Source: Chrysopilus asiliformis
Taxonomy: Eukaryota > Arthropoda > Insecta > Diptera > Rhagionidae
Assembly: GCA_964034945.1 (NCBI GenBank)
Contig: OZ035962.1
Location: 102,746,784-102,810,783, forward strand
DNA length: 64,000 nt
Reading direction: 5' to 3'
In this document: positions 12,461 to 21,994 of the stretch, in pieces
Position numbering within the stretch: position 1 is the first letter of the stretch
Layout of the letters: each line of letters starts with the position of its first letter
Translations under genes and position numbers: made by a program
The notes under the pieces: generated by a model
What the model was told of the DNA's origin: nothing
What the model saw: only the letters and a program-made list of their open reading frames with translations
Database searches by the model: none

Positions 12461-13329
12461 CAAAAACAATGTATAACCGAGACGATTCAAATCGAACAAC
12501 TCATTTTAGAAGAAGCATGAATTTCTCAATCAAAAACTCGATACCCCATCGCCACGTGTTCAGCTAAGGCACAAACCAGAAAATACTCGCGTCACTTAAA
12601 AGCACAGTATACACAAAAGCTTGCGCTGTTGTCTAATATGCATTCGTCCATAGCATTCGTCCATTTCCACTGAAAACAAAAAAAGGCTAACATTTTGAAG
12701 TAAAAGCTTAGAAAAAATGCTCGAGTTATGGTTTTTTCCATTTTTAAAACCTGCTGGTGAATTCCACACCAACTCATACTCGACTTGTATGGACCTTGGA
12801 AGTCGCCTCTGTTTTTTTTTAACTTTTTTCATTTGGATGTTGTTAGGGCAAAAAAAAAATGTTACCCGTATTTTTTTGTTTGTTGGAATAACGTCCGGTA
12901 GGCGGAGGGGAGGGGGTCAAAGTCGGCGAAAACTGGAAATCACAAAAACTTTAAAAATTTGTAACTTCTGAACGGCTCTACCGATTGAGATGATATTGAA
13001 CATTTTGGAAAGGTAATTAAATTTCCTTGTCACAAAAAATATTTTTTGATTCCCTCCCCCTCACCGTCATATTATAAAATTCAATTTAGGGATAAAATTT
13101 AAAATATCTCGAGAAAGGCATTTTTTTTTCTTTTTAATTTTTTTCTGTAAATACATACTATTATACCACACAAATTCGCTAAATAAAATTTGGGGGTAAA
13201 TGCGTTGTTGATTTTTAAAAAAATTTCAAAAAAATTGAATACATGAAAATTTTATATATTGACTGATTTTCGATTGGTTTTTATGTTTTATGTACATAAT
13301 ATTAATGCAAAAATTTTAGGAGATTGAAA
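12461..13329 (+). repeat. Left arm of foldback element (outer part)
   Basis: 12461-12585 is the near-exact reverse complement of 19319-19443, and 12885-13329 that of about 18758-19205. Between these blocks the arms differ: 12586-12884 (about 300 bp) has no counterpart in 19206-19318 (about 113 bp). The inner block carries the phrase GGAATAACGTCCGGTAGGCG and a G-rich stretch. The arm resumes at 16343 after the Helitron. Confidence 0.88.
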
Positions 13330-13342
13330 TCTATATACTAAT

Positions 13343-14462
13343 AAAAAAACTTTTTAAAAAAAAGTAAAAAAAACCGACTTAAAAATGCACTAAAAAGGAA
13401 AAAATAATTTTTTTTTTGGAAGTTGGTGCCAAAATAGAAACAAACAATTTGCTCTCTTTTATTGTACAATATATAAAATTAAAAAATTTCTAATAAATAA
13501 AATTATTATTTATTGAATTGTACCAAAAGTTTTTGTTTTCTAATAAGTCACAGAGATGAGATTCAAACCATTATTTTTTTACAGCCTACCTACATAATAT
13601 AAACATAACAAAAGCTATATTTGCCAATCTGGCAATTATTGAAAACCCGTATGGTGATTTAAGTGAACAGTTGTACCACAATTACACTTTGAAGTCAAAG
13701 TTTCCAATGAGATTTTTTAAAATTTGTTCCAATCGGATTTTGATGTATGGAAGTTTTATGTAGAATCATATCCTAAATAACTTTTGTTCTTGCACTTTTT
13801 TGATAAGATGCACAGTTTTTGAGATATTCGCAAAAAACGATTTCGTTCGTATGGGGGGTACCCCCCCTAATGGACCGTTTTCGCCCATTAACGAACTTAG
13901 CCTCGCATTTTACGAAAAACGGATCTGCGCAAAATTTCAAGGCTCTAGCTCAATCCGTGCGTCCGCAATCGAGTTCACAGACAGACGGATGGACGGACAT
14001 GCGGAAATCAAAATCTTTTGTCATTCCTAACACACTGGTGTAATTCATTTTTGTGTGTGATGACGGGATCTTGGCGTTACAAACGGTAAGGCAAAGTTAG
14101 TATACCCTTTGGTATTCCATACCATACGGGTATAAAAATTTCAGCGGTATTGTTCCTTACTTGGCACGTTGCCCTTAACCCACGTCAACATTAACAAATA
14201 TTCTTTTGTTTTTGGGTAAGCTCCGTTAAAATTAAAAAAATATTCTTTTGTCAGATGTCGTCACGAAAGATAAAATATTTTCATTTGGATAGCAGTAATA
14301 GAATTGGTGATAGCTGTAAAAGTAACACTCAAGAAATATGAATAGAAGTCCTCTTTAAGTTTCTATTTTGGCCCCAACTTCCAAAAAAATTATTTTTTCC
14401 TTTTTAGTGCATTTTTAAGTCGGTTTTTTTTACTTTTTTTTAAAAAGTTTTTTATTTTATAA
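13343..14462. repeat. Inverted duplication of the Helitron 5' region
   Basis: 13343-13440 (TAAAAAGG, AACCGACTT and AAGTTGG phrases) is repeated in reverse at 14352-14462, about 100 bp with few differences. The two arms enclose the family A copy. The reverse arm may be a second Helitron 5' end in opposite orientation, since a TATATAGATATA tract follows it at 14493. Confidence 0.8.
13601..14140 (+). repeat. Dispersed repeat family A, copy 1
   Basis: About 540 bp shared with 24552-24983 and, inverted, with 55377-55955. It starts AAACATAACAAAAGCTATA, contains ACCCGTATGGTG (13645-13656), a GGGGGGTACCCCCC palindrome (13855), a run of ACAGACGGA-type units, ACACTGGTGTAATTCATTTT, GATGACGGGATCTTGGCGTT, and ends CCATACGGGTATA (14122-14134). 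The 74-76-codon frames within it are by-products. The class (DNA element or retroposon tail) is unresolved. Confidence 0.85.
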
Positions 14463-14758
14463 TTTTTAGTGACTTTTGGTATATACATATTATATAGATA
14501 TATTTAATGTTAGGAAATGGGTAGAGCAAAACTTTAATCGTTTCAAACAGCGAATTTTTAGGGATGGCAACAGTAAGTTGTAAACTAAATTTTAGAGGTC
14601 GACAGCAAAAATTTTGGTCACCAACATTTTTTAGATCGACAGAAACCTTTCGTTAACCTTACAGACTTCTAAACATTAGAATTGGATTAGGCGACCCTAA
14701 AAACCCCATTATGTGTTTGTTTTTTATCTGGAAAATTTGAGGGTTGAAGGATTCGCTG

Positions 14759-15695
14759 CCCCCCAAAATATACGCATAAAAATTTTCAGACCGATCGGAC
14801 CATCCGATTAGTGGACAGGGGAGGGGTTAAGAAGCGAAAGGGTAGGGGAAAATAGATAAGGGGAAAACACTAGCCGTCCCCCAAAATGTGAGCATACAAA
14901 TTTTCAGATCGATCGGACCATCCGATTGGGAGTTGACAGGGGAGGGGTTAAGAAGCGAAAGGGGTAGGGGAAAATAGATAAGGGGAAAACACTAGCCGTC
15001 CCCCAAAAATATACGCATAAAAATTTTCAGACCGATCGGACCATCCGATTAGGGGACAGGGGAGGGGTTAAGAAGCGAAAGGGGTAGGGGAAAATAGATA
15101 AGGGGAAAACACTAGCCGTCCCCCAAAATGTGAGCATACAAATTTTCAGGTCGATCGGACCATCCGATTGGGAGTTGATAGGGGAGGGGTTAAGAAGCGA
15201 AAGGGGTAGGGGAAAATAGATAAGGGGAAAACACTAGCCGTCCCCCAAAAAGGTACGCATACAAATTTTCAGACCGATCGGACCATCCGATTGGGAGTTG
15301 ACAGGGGAGGGGTTAAGAAGCGAAAGGGGTAGGGGAAAATAGATAAGGGGAAAACACTAGCCGTCCCCCAAAATGTGAGCATACAAATTTTCAGATCGAT
15401 CGGACCATCCGATTGGGAGTTGACAGGGGAGGGGTTAAGAAGCGAAAGGGGTAGGGGAAAATAGATAAGGGGAAAATAGATAAGGGGAGAACAATAGCCG
15501 TCCCCCAAAAAGGTACGCATACAAATTTTCAGACCGATCGGACCATCCGATTGGGAGTTGACAGGGGAGGGGTTAAGAAGCGAAAGGGGTAGGGGAAAAT
15601 AGATAAGGGGAAAACACTAGCCGTCCCCCAAAATGTACGCATACAAATTTTCAGATCGATCGGACCATCCGATTGGGAGTTGACAGGGGAGGGGA
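14759..15695 (+). repeat. Eight-unit tandem array with alternating unit types
   Basis: Units of about 120 bp start at CCCCCAAAA anchors near 14760, 14878, 15000, 15120, 15242, 15365, 15502 and 15625. Each contains GATCGGACCATCCGATT, GGGGAGGGGTTAAGAAGCGA and AAATAGATAAGGGG. Units 1, 3, 5 and 7 read ACGCATA and AGACCGATCGG. Units 2, 4 and 6 read TGAGCATA, with AGATCGATCGG in units 2 and 6 and AGGTCGATCGG in unit 4, and unit 8 is a hybrid. The true period is therefore a dimer of about 242 bp. Unit 6 has an extra 16-bp AAAATAGATAAGGGG duplication. Long minus-strand frames here (up to 117 codons) are array artefacts. Confidence 0.95.
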
Positions 15696-15824
15696 AGGCC
15701 GGGAAACGTCGGAGAGAGGGGAAATTAAAATGGGACCAACTAGGGAGTGAACTCTGTCATCCACCAACGTTTCAACAAAATCCATGCAACGGCACCCAAG
15801 TACTGCGTGAACATACAGATATAA

Positions 15825-15976
15825 AATAAATAAATAAATAAATAAATAAATAAAGTTGGACCAAAACGAATTGATAACCTCCTCCTTTTTTGGAAGTCGG
15901 TTAATAACCTCCTCCTTTTTTGGAAGTCGGTTAAAAATGGATGTTTGTCTGTTTGTCTGTCTGTCTGTCTGTTTGT
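15825..15976 (+). repeat. Microsatellites in Helitron: (AAAT)n, 36-bp duplication, (CTGT)n
   Basis: 15825-15854 is an AAAT tetranucleotide run. 15865-15932 holds two tandem copies of a 36-bp unit containing TAACCTCCTCCTTTTTTGG. 15947-15976 is a CTGT/TTGT run. A CTGT run near the 5' side is also present in the Helitrons at 26.4, 39.5 and 46.5 kb. Confidence 0.9.
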
Positions 15977-16342
15977 CTGCCTGACTGTTTGTTTGAGAGT
16001 ACAAAACTCAAAAACTACTGGACCGATTTTTACGCGGTTTCTTGCAAAATGATCTGCGTTGCCAGGAGCAGGTTTTTAGCTATGTAGATTTTCAAAATTC
16101 GAAACGGAAGTTCCTATAAGGATAATGAAAACATCCTTTTTCCCATTTTTCCCCGGAAAAATTTGCATTATAGGGTTTTTGGGATCGCTGATCACGAATC
16201 CGGTATTAGATTTTGAAAAATTCGAAACGGGAGGTCCTGTAAGGATAACATTTTTTCCCAAAACTTTTTAAGTTATTTATGGTTTTTTGGCATTCTAAAA
16301 TTCATACAAAAAACTTTTAGCTGCCAACGTAGGGTCTGCTAG

Positions 16343-17007
16343 TTAATTATAAATGCATTTAAAAGAGAAAGTTTTAAATATACCACCATTAGAAAATTTT
16401 TTTACTTTGAGAAAATTTCCTTCTTGAATAAATCCGTGAAAATTTTGAGTTCCTGGAAGTGTTTTGAAACTTCCAAACCTTCTTTGAAGTTGTGGTTTTA
16501 CCTCATATTATCTCTGTGTTACAAATTAAAAAGCTGTTTGTATATTTAGGCTTTTTGTCCAAGGTCACAAATCTTGAGCTTTTGTTATAGTTTGGCCGTA
16601 CTCATTTGTTAAACTGGCTCTCGTGACCATTTTTTTTCACTGTTTCACCGATGCCGTCGCACGGATCTTTTCCGTGTGCTATTGTATGAAAATGCCATTC
16701 GCAATCTATATTGAAATCTTCCTTATGATGTAGAATGTTTATGATTTTTTTTGTTTTTATACTGGGCTAGTGCGCCATCCGAAATGTAATGTATTTTTGA
16801 AATAATCGAACAATTTTTACATGTATGTATCATGATAGTGTGTCAGTGAATTTGAGAATATAAGGTAAAACAACAACTTCAAAGAAGGTTTGAAAGTGTC
16901 AAAACACTTCCAGGAACTCAAAATTTTCACGGATTTATTCAAGAAGGAAATTTTCTCAAAGTAAAAAAATTTTCTAATGGTGATATATTTAAAACTTTTT
17001 CTTTTAA
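16343..17007. repeat. Foldback element: inner arms and centre
   Basis: 16343-16515 pairs with 16850-17007 (continuing at 18740-18757) at roughly 95% identity by eye. Both contain ATTCAAGAAGGAAATTTTCT or its complement, and CCAGGAACTC or its complement. The centre, 16516-16849, is unique, has no long frame, and contains TTCCGTGTGC and GTGCGCCATCC phrases of no known meaning. Confidence 0.88.
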
Positions 17008-17178
17008 CCCGCATCCATAGTTTATTTTAACGAACAAATAGTACGCTGTGTATCAATTTGATACATGTTAGAAAAAGACCAATTAAATGATTTATAAAAA
17101 CAATTTGGTGTTATATTTTGTCAATTGATAACATCAGACTTTATTTATTTTCGAACAAATATATAATAGATATAAAAA

Positions 17179-17457
17179 TTAGATACATTTGTCACAAATA
17201 ATATAATGACGTTTAGGACATAGGAATTTTCTACATAAGTTTTGCTTCAAAAAACCCACTTTTGTTTCATTATAATAGTGAATAATTTCTGGTTTTTTTG
17301 CATTTTCATCACGAATAATTTTCTTAGTATGCAATGTACTAAGAAGAAAAACTTTTTTTTTAGTAGGTACATATGACACCATAGAAAGACACAAATTTAT
17401 ACAAACCATGATCAGTGATATCAGCAGCACTTCGCCTGATATTTTGTAGTCAATCAT
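17179..17457 (-). pseudogene. piggyBac transposase C-terminal fragment
   Basis: Residues about 28-72 read as the end of the piggyBac transposase catalytic domain: SYVPTKKKVFLLSTLH, then KKPEIIHYYNETKVG. Family members continue with a GGVD-x2-D motif carrying the last catalytic aspartate. Here the sequence jumps to FLKQNLCRKFLCPKR and a CDKC ending that looks like part of the C-terminal cysteine-rich domain, so the catalytic aspartate is lost. The upstream 27 residues are not obviously piggyBac. The acidic N-terminal piece lies just upstream (17525-17647), and the whole middle of the protein is missing. Not functional. Confidence 0.88.
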
Positions 17458-17524
17458 CCTTTATATACTGATTTTATGTATCTTTTGATTGAAGCCATGA
17501 GTCAGGTACTAAAATTGATTGTTC

Positions 17525-17647
17525 TCATGCTTCTTGATCCACAAAATCATCTTCATCATTTGAATCACTTTCGTTTGGTACATAATTTCCATATGGATAA
17601 CTTTCAATATCACTACCAGATATATCTTCACTTGACGTACTAGCCAT
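17525..17647 (-). pseudogene. piggyBac transposase N-terminal fragment
   Basis: A 40-codon frame starting at 17647 begins MASTSSEDISGSDIE and ends with an acidic run NDEDDFVDQEA before a TGA stop. A short acidic N-terminus rich in Ser, Asp and Glu is usual for piggyBac transposases. It lies about 70 bp upstream of the C-terminal fragment on the same strand, inside TTAA-flanked termini, which supports an internal deletion derivative. Confidence 0.65.
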
Positions 17648-17689
17648 TATGAATTTTTACTTTCTTCTACCGAGTATAATAAAGTATTG

Positions 17690-17960
17690 TATTCATGAAA
17701 AATTTCGACCTCTTAATTTTGCCTAAAAAACATTTCCCGATCACTCCTGAGTCGATTGGCGTCATATTAAAAAAATGTCTTTCTGTCTGTCAGTCTGTCT
17801 GTCAGTCTGTCAGTCTGTGTACAAGATTTATCAAAAACTAATAGAGCTAGCGCCATGAAATTTTTTAGGCATGTTGGGTCCTGAAATGGGACGATCCTAT
17901 CAACTTTTGGTGGAAATCCAAAATGGCGGTTTTTCAAAAATCGCAATTTCGTTTTTCTCG
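17690..17960 (+). repeat. Dispersed repeat family D, copy 1
   Basis: Shares TTTCGACCTCTTAATTTT, CACTCCTGAGTCGATTGG and a CTGT-rich run with 47065-47175. It also shares GAGCTAG.GCCATGAAATTT and TCAAATGGGA..ATCC/TTTAGG-type phrases with 41430-41800. It lies in the piggyBac-like element. The 91-codon frame at 17871-18146 is a by-product. Confidence 0.6.
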
Positions 17961-18739
17961 ATTTACTCCCAAACTACGCGTTTTTTAGTGGCCTTAAGTA
18001 TGACAAAACTTGGAGAAAATAAAATTTCCCACACTTTTGTCTTTAGCTATAACTCGATATCTCAATTAATGAGAATGGCATTCTGCACAATTTTGTCTTT
18101 TACCGTTATCCGTTATCTTTTACCGTTATTGAGATATTTTCATTAATATGTAAAAAATCATATTTTTGCGAATAATTTTCAAAATAACGGTTTTTCGACA
18201 AGTCAGTTAAAAGAATAATTAAAGATATTAACATTTTCTACATTTTTGCCATTTACCGTAAATTGATATCTTTTACCGTTCTAAAGTTATCTCAAATTTT
18301 GTACGTTTTTGATATTTTTGGATGAACCAAGAATTTATTGGGAGGTCGTCTTAGGTTGACAACGCGACAGGGCTCTAGCGTAAATTGCACAGGGTCGTAG
18401 ATTTTGTAGAAGAAAATTTTGTGTTGACCACAACTGATATTTTTATTTTTTTTGATAAAAAAAAACGAATTATTCAACAAGCTTCAATAAACAACTGAAT
18501 GCAATGCAGGTGATAACAAAATTGGCACGTGTATCAAAATGATACACACCGTTGGATTTGTTACAAATTTTGTAGAACCCTAACGGTACATTTTGCGGCA
18601 TCTGTTAAATGTTTTTTTTTTATGTTTTGAAAAGTTAGGAAGGTAGCCAAAAATTCAACTGAAATTATTCAAACGTTGAAACAATATAATAATTAATATT
18701 CTAAATTTGTATCAAATTGATACAAACGATGGATGCGGG

Positions 18740-19443
18740 TTAAATGAATTTATAATTAATTTCAATCTCCTAACATTTTTGCATTAATATTATGTACATA
18801 AAACATAAAAACCAATCAAAAATCAGTCAAATATATAAAATTTTCATGTATTCAATTTTTTTGAAATTTTTTAAAAAATCAACAACGCATTTACCCCCAA
18901 ATTTTATTTAGCGAATTTGTGTGGTATAATAGTAGGTATTTACAGAAAAAAATTCAAAAGGAAAAAAATGCCTTTCTCGAGATATTTTAAATTTTGTCAC
19001 TAAATTGAATTTTACAATATGAAAGTGAGGGGGAGGGAGTTAAAAAGTATTTTTGTGTGACAAGGAAATTTAATTACCTTTCCAAAATGTTCAATATCAT
19101 CTCAATCGGTAGAGCCGTTCAGAAGTTACAAATTTTTAAAGTTTTTGTGATTTCCAGTTTTCGCCGACTTTGACCCCCTCCCCTCCGCCTACCGGACGTT
19201 ATTCCACCAAATAAGAAAGAAGTATCGACTGCTGAGGAACATGCAATTAACAACGAATGAATAGAAAAAATATTTGGCAACAAGGGATAATTACACTTAA
19301 GCTTTCTCATAAAGCGACTATTTTCTGGTTTGTGCCTTAGCTGAACACGTGGCGATGGGGTATCGAGTTTTTGATTGAGAAATTCATGCTTCTTCTAAAA
19401 TGAGTTGTTCGATTTGAATCGTCTCGGTTATACATTGTTTTTG
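18740..19443 (-). repeat. Right arm of foldback element (outer part)
   Basis: Reverse complement of the left arm as described for 12461-13329. Unlike the left arm it has no Helitron, so it preserves the empty-site sequence (ATTAATTTCAATCTCC at 18755-18770). The non-matching segment 19206-19318 separates its two homologous blocks. Confidence 0.88.
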
Positions 19444-19591
19444 GTACAACCCATTTTAAAGTTTTCCATCAAAAAATTACATCAAATGCGAATTTTTCGG
19501 AAAAAATAAGTAAAAAAAAATATTTTTTCGAATACCGTAAAAACTGTTTAGGAAATTTTATTGTTTTTTAAATTGTATTTTTTCTTAAAAG

Positions 19592-19770
19592 CGCATATTT
19601 TGCGAGAAATTTTCAAAAAAACTTGATTTTTCCAAGTATTTTGTGTTAGAGATACAAAAAACCGTTAATGTGAAGAATTTTATTTCCTTCAAATTTTCGG
19701 TTTTTTTTAAATATTTAAAAAATCAAGTTTTTTGAAAATCTTTCGAAAATTATGCGCTTTTATCAAAAAA
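19592..19770. repeat. Inverted repeat with GCGCATA arms
   Basis: About 45 bp around AAGCGCATATTTTGCGAG (19587) returns in reverse around TTATGCGCTTTTATC (19750), with TCTCGAAAA/TTTTCAAAAAA-type phrases. Similar phrases recur at 53130-53170, 61490-61790 and 63630-63730, so this belongs to a diffuse repeat family. Confidence 0.6.
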
Positions 19771-19774
19771 TGCG

Positions 19775-21100
19775 TAAGAGAAGACTAAAAAAAACTCTGT
19801 TATTATTTAGATTCAATAAAAAAAGATAACATGGAAAGAAAAAGTAAAAGCACACTTCCTACTATTAGGTATTTAGATTTTTTAAGGCCTTAACTTCTCC
19901 TCGTTTTTATATTTTTTTACACGGAATTAATGATCTCCTTCATGGAAAACTTATACATATTATTTTATTCCGAAAGACAAAAAAAGTTTATAAATTCTTC
20001 TCGACAATCAGTTACATTGTTCGAAACTCATAAACAATTTCCCAGATTTTCCGTTTCAAATCTCCCTACTTAAATAAAAAGTTAACTTGAAACATTTATA
20101 TGAATTATAAAATACGAAAAATAAAACATTCGGAAAGTTCTGTATTAGGGGGGTGAATTTTTGAAATTAAAACCCATAAAATGTTTCAATTGGTTTACTT
20201 CTCTTCCCTCAAAGACCCGCACCGGCACCGATAGAAAATTGCCTGAGTTTGGAAATTATTTTCCGAAGCATAAAAAGGCGTGTGTTAAATAAGAGGATTT
20301 AAAGGTGAAAGTTGAGATTTCATTGTGAGCTCATATTCCTACTGAGAGTTATTAGGCTTTACAAATTTTTATCGTTAAACTTTGTGCGACAGATGAACAT
20401 TTTCATAATGTTGATTATGTCTATAAAGTATTTTGAGAATATGAGCCGAGATGGCAATACGAAATATGTGTAACTACTTTAAAACATAAATTAGAGAGGG
20501 CAGGCGGGTTTAGGCCAAAAGAAAAAATAAATAAATATTGTGTAATTGACTCTCATACATAAATGTCGTATACATAAGTTTCCTACTTGAAGCAATAACT
20601 GTCTTTTATGTAAATGCCTTACAAGGAGCTTTTTTGTTGGGCCAAATGAAAATGAGAAAAGTTTTCCATTTCAGTTTCGCACGTTCTTAATTTTTTTTTT
20701 ACTGAATGGCAAAAGACTCCTAGAATAGAATACCGAATTAAATTGAAAATTTTCAATGGGGATAAAGTTTAGTGTTAATATGATTGACAGTTGTACCCCA
20801 ACCTTATGAGTTCTCATCCCCTAATTGAAATTTTTCATTGAGAATAATTCCTTTCCGTATACAAGTTGACTGAGCTAAAAATTCTGCTAACTACAACAAA
20901 AGTCTGCTTTAAGTTTGACAAGTGAGTGGCATCTTAAAGAATTTCTAAGGGTAGAAATGTTTCGCACGACTTCTCTGATTCTTTCCATGTTTATGTTGTT
21001 AATTTGATACTTCTTGGAATTCAGTTAATAATTGATAAAAGAAACCCATGTTAGGAGACTTTGTTGTCCACCTGTCCGTTCAACTTTACCGTCAGTTACA
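19775..21100. other. Intergenic sequence
   Basis: No supportable gene or repeat. A short CGCACCGGCACCG phrase (20219) stands out only by GC content. Confidence 0.4.
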
Positions 21101-21109
21101 TACCAGGTT

Positions 21110-21445
21110 CTTTTAAACGTTTAGAGATTTTAAAATTTTGTACACAAACATTGAAGTGGTCAATGAAACTACAAAATACGCATATATATTCACTAGTATG
21201 AGAATGGCGGGGAAGCCAAGTGGGATTAATTTTTGATGTATAGAAAAGTTCTCTAACAAGACATTTCAAGTACTTTTTGTTTTAACACTTTTTTTTTAAT
21301 AAAGTAAACGGTTTGCGAGAAAATCGCAAAAAACTGTTTCATTTGTATAGAAAAGAGGGAAAAGAGTTATCCTATTATATCCATTAAAAAAATCCTTTCT
21401 TTTTACGAAAAAGTATTTCGGCAAATCTTCAAGACTCTAGCTGAA
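21110..21445 (+). repeat. Strongly diverged family A' copy
   Basis: Keeps the order seen in A' copies: TTTTGATGTATAGAAA, 'ggtttgcgagaaaatcgcaaaaaactgtttcatttgtata', TTTTTACGAAAAA and AGACTCTAGCTGAATTCC. No ends are visible. Confidence 0.5.
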
Positions 21446-21645
21446 TTCCTTTAAAAGATATTGTGCAATATATTTAGTAAAAGATATAAAATATCTAAAA
21501 ATCTTACTAATAATGTCTGGATTATTAAGCCAAACCAGTTTTGAGCCCTTGGCCCCAAATATAATAGAGCTGGCTTCAGTTCAAACTTTTTTTTCCCTGT
21601 AATAATGTTTTCTTTACCTGACAATGAAATTTTTTTTATTAGAGT

Positions 21646-21860
21646 ATGGGGCGGAGAAATGTCATACAGCTTAGATTTCTTTCAAACAGACTTCTAGAGA
21701 TAAAACAATGCTTTATCCAAAACATTCTTGAGAGATCAGTCCGAAATCCGAGTTTTGTCTTGGGTTCGCATTTGTTGAGTCACCGTCGAACAGAAATGCG
21801 CTCGGCCTGGGCACCAATCATGTATTCCAACGCGTCTCTGTCTTTCGACTTCGACGCAGC
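21646..21860 (+). other. Unassigned 75-codon frame, not accepted as a gene
   Basis: A frame from 21646 to 21873 ends inside the hairpin element at 21861. Its product contains arginine-rich and serine-rich parts but matches no family I recognise, so I treat the stretch as noncoding. Confidence 0.3.
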
Positions 21861-21990
21861 TTTTAACTCTTGACTTCGCCATATCTGCAGCTTGAAATTT
21901 CGCGGAATCGTCAATATGAATCGAAACGTGATTCTGACTGTCACTCCAGGAAATTTGAAGCTGCTGATATGGCGAAGTTAAGAGTTAAAA
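21861..21990. mobile_element. 130-bp hairpin element
   Basis: Arms of about 40 bp, TTTTAACTCTTGACTTCGCC and the reverse complement of TTTTAACTCTTAACTTCGCC, continue into CATATC.GCAGCTT on both sides with few mismatches. No clear target duplication. A foldback MITE is the likeliest reading. Confidence 0.75.
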
Positions 21991-21994
21991 GTAA

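Larger units (their letters stand above)
13330..16342 (+). mobile_element. Helitron-type element, 3.0 kb, non-autonomous
   Basis: Begins TCTATATACTAATA and ends GGGTCTGCTAG, followed by T, with A immediately before the start. This is the TC...CTAG structure inserted between A and T. The insertion is proven by the uninterrupted opposite arm of the host element: joining 13329 to 16343 restores the arm sequence at 18755-18765. The 3' end resembles those of the Helitrons at 26.4, 39.5 and 58.8 kb (GCCAACG.AGGGT..GCTAG against GGCAACGACGGGT..GCTAG). It carries a family A repeat, an internal inverted duplication of its own 5' end, an eight-unit tandem array and CTGT-rich tracts. No Rep/helicase sequence is visible. 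Confidence 0.85.
17008..18739 (-). mobile_element. piggyBac-like element, 1732 bp, internally deleted
   Basis: Starts CCCGCATCCATAG and ends CGATGGATGCGGG, with TTAA on both sides (17004-17007 and 18740-18743), the piggyBac target. TTAA in the uninterrupted opposite arm (AAATGCATTTAAAAG, 16356) confirms the site. Subterminal palindromes built on GTATCA..TGATAC lie at 17049-17065, 18529-18547 and 18706-18726. Minus-strand transposase remnants occupy 17179-17647. The 17695-18300 part carries a family D repeat and TTTACCGTTAT phrases, so it may be a secondary insertion. Confidence 0.92.
12461..19443. mobile_element. Foldback-like element with ~1-kb inverted arms, split by two insertions
   Basis: The element starts CAAAAACAATGTATAACC at 12461 and ends with its reverse complement at 19443. 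The flanks carry a direct repeat GTACAAC (12454-12460 and 19444-19450; an eighth base C also matches if the boundary shifts). The left arm is 12461-13329 plus 16343-16515. The right arm is 16850-17007 plus 18740-19443. A single-copy centre of about 335 bp lies at 16516-16849. Removing the Helitron (13330-16342) and the piggyBac-like element (17008-18739) leaves about 2.23 kb. No transposase is recognisable. The superfamily is unknown: 7-8-bp duplications occur in hAT, P and Merlin-type elements, but these ends fit none I recognise. Confidence 0.88.

Noticed and set aside
12308..12520. 70-codon frame MKKFDWQHPES...
   Set aside because: It crosses the exact insertion point of the foldback element, so its last 20 codons come from the transposon end.
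15651..16004. Longest open frame (117 codons, minus strand)
   Set aside because: It runs through the Helitron tandem array, an (AAAT)n tract and a (CTGT)n tract, giving low-complexity Q/T/N-rich and YLFIYL-type sequence. Not a gene.
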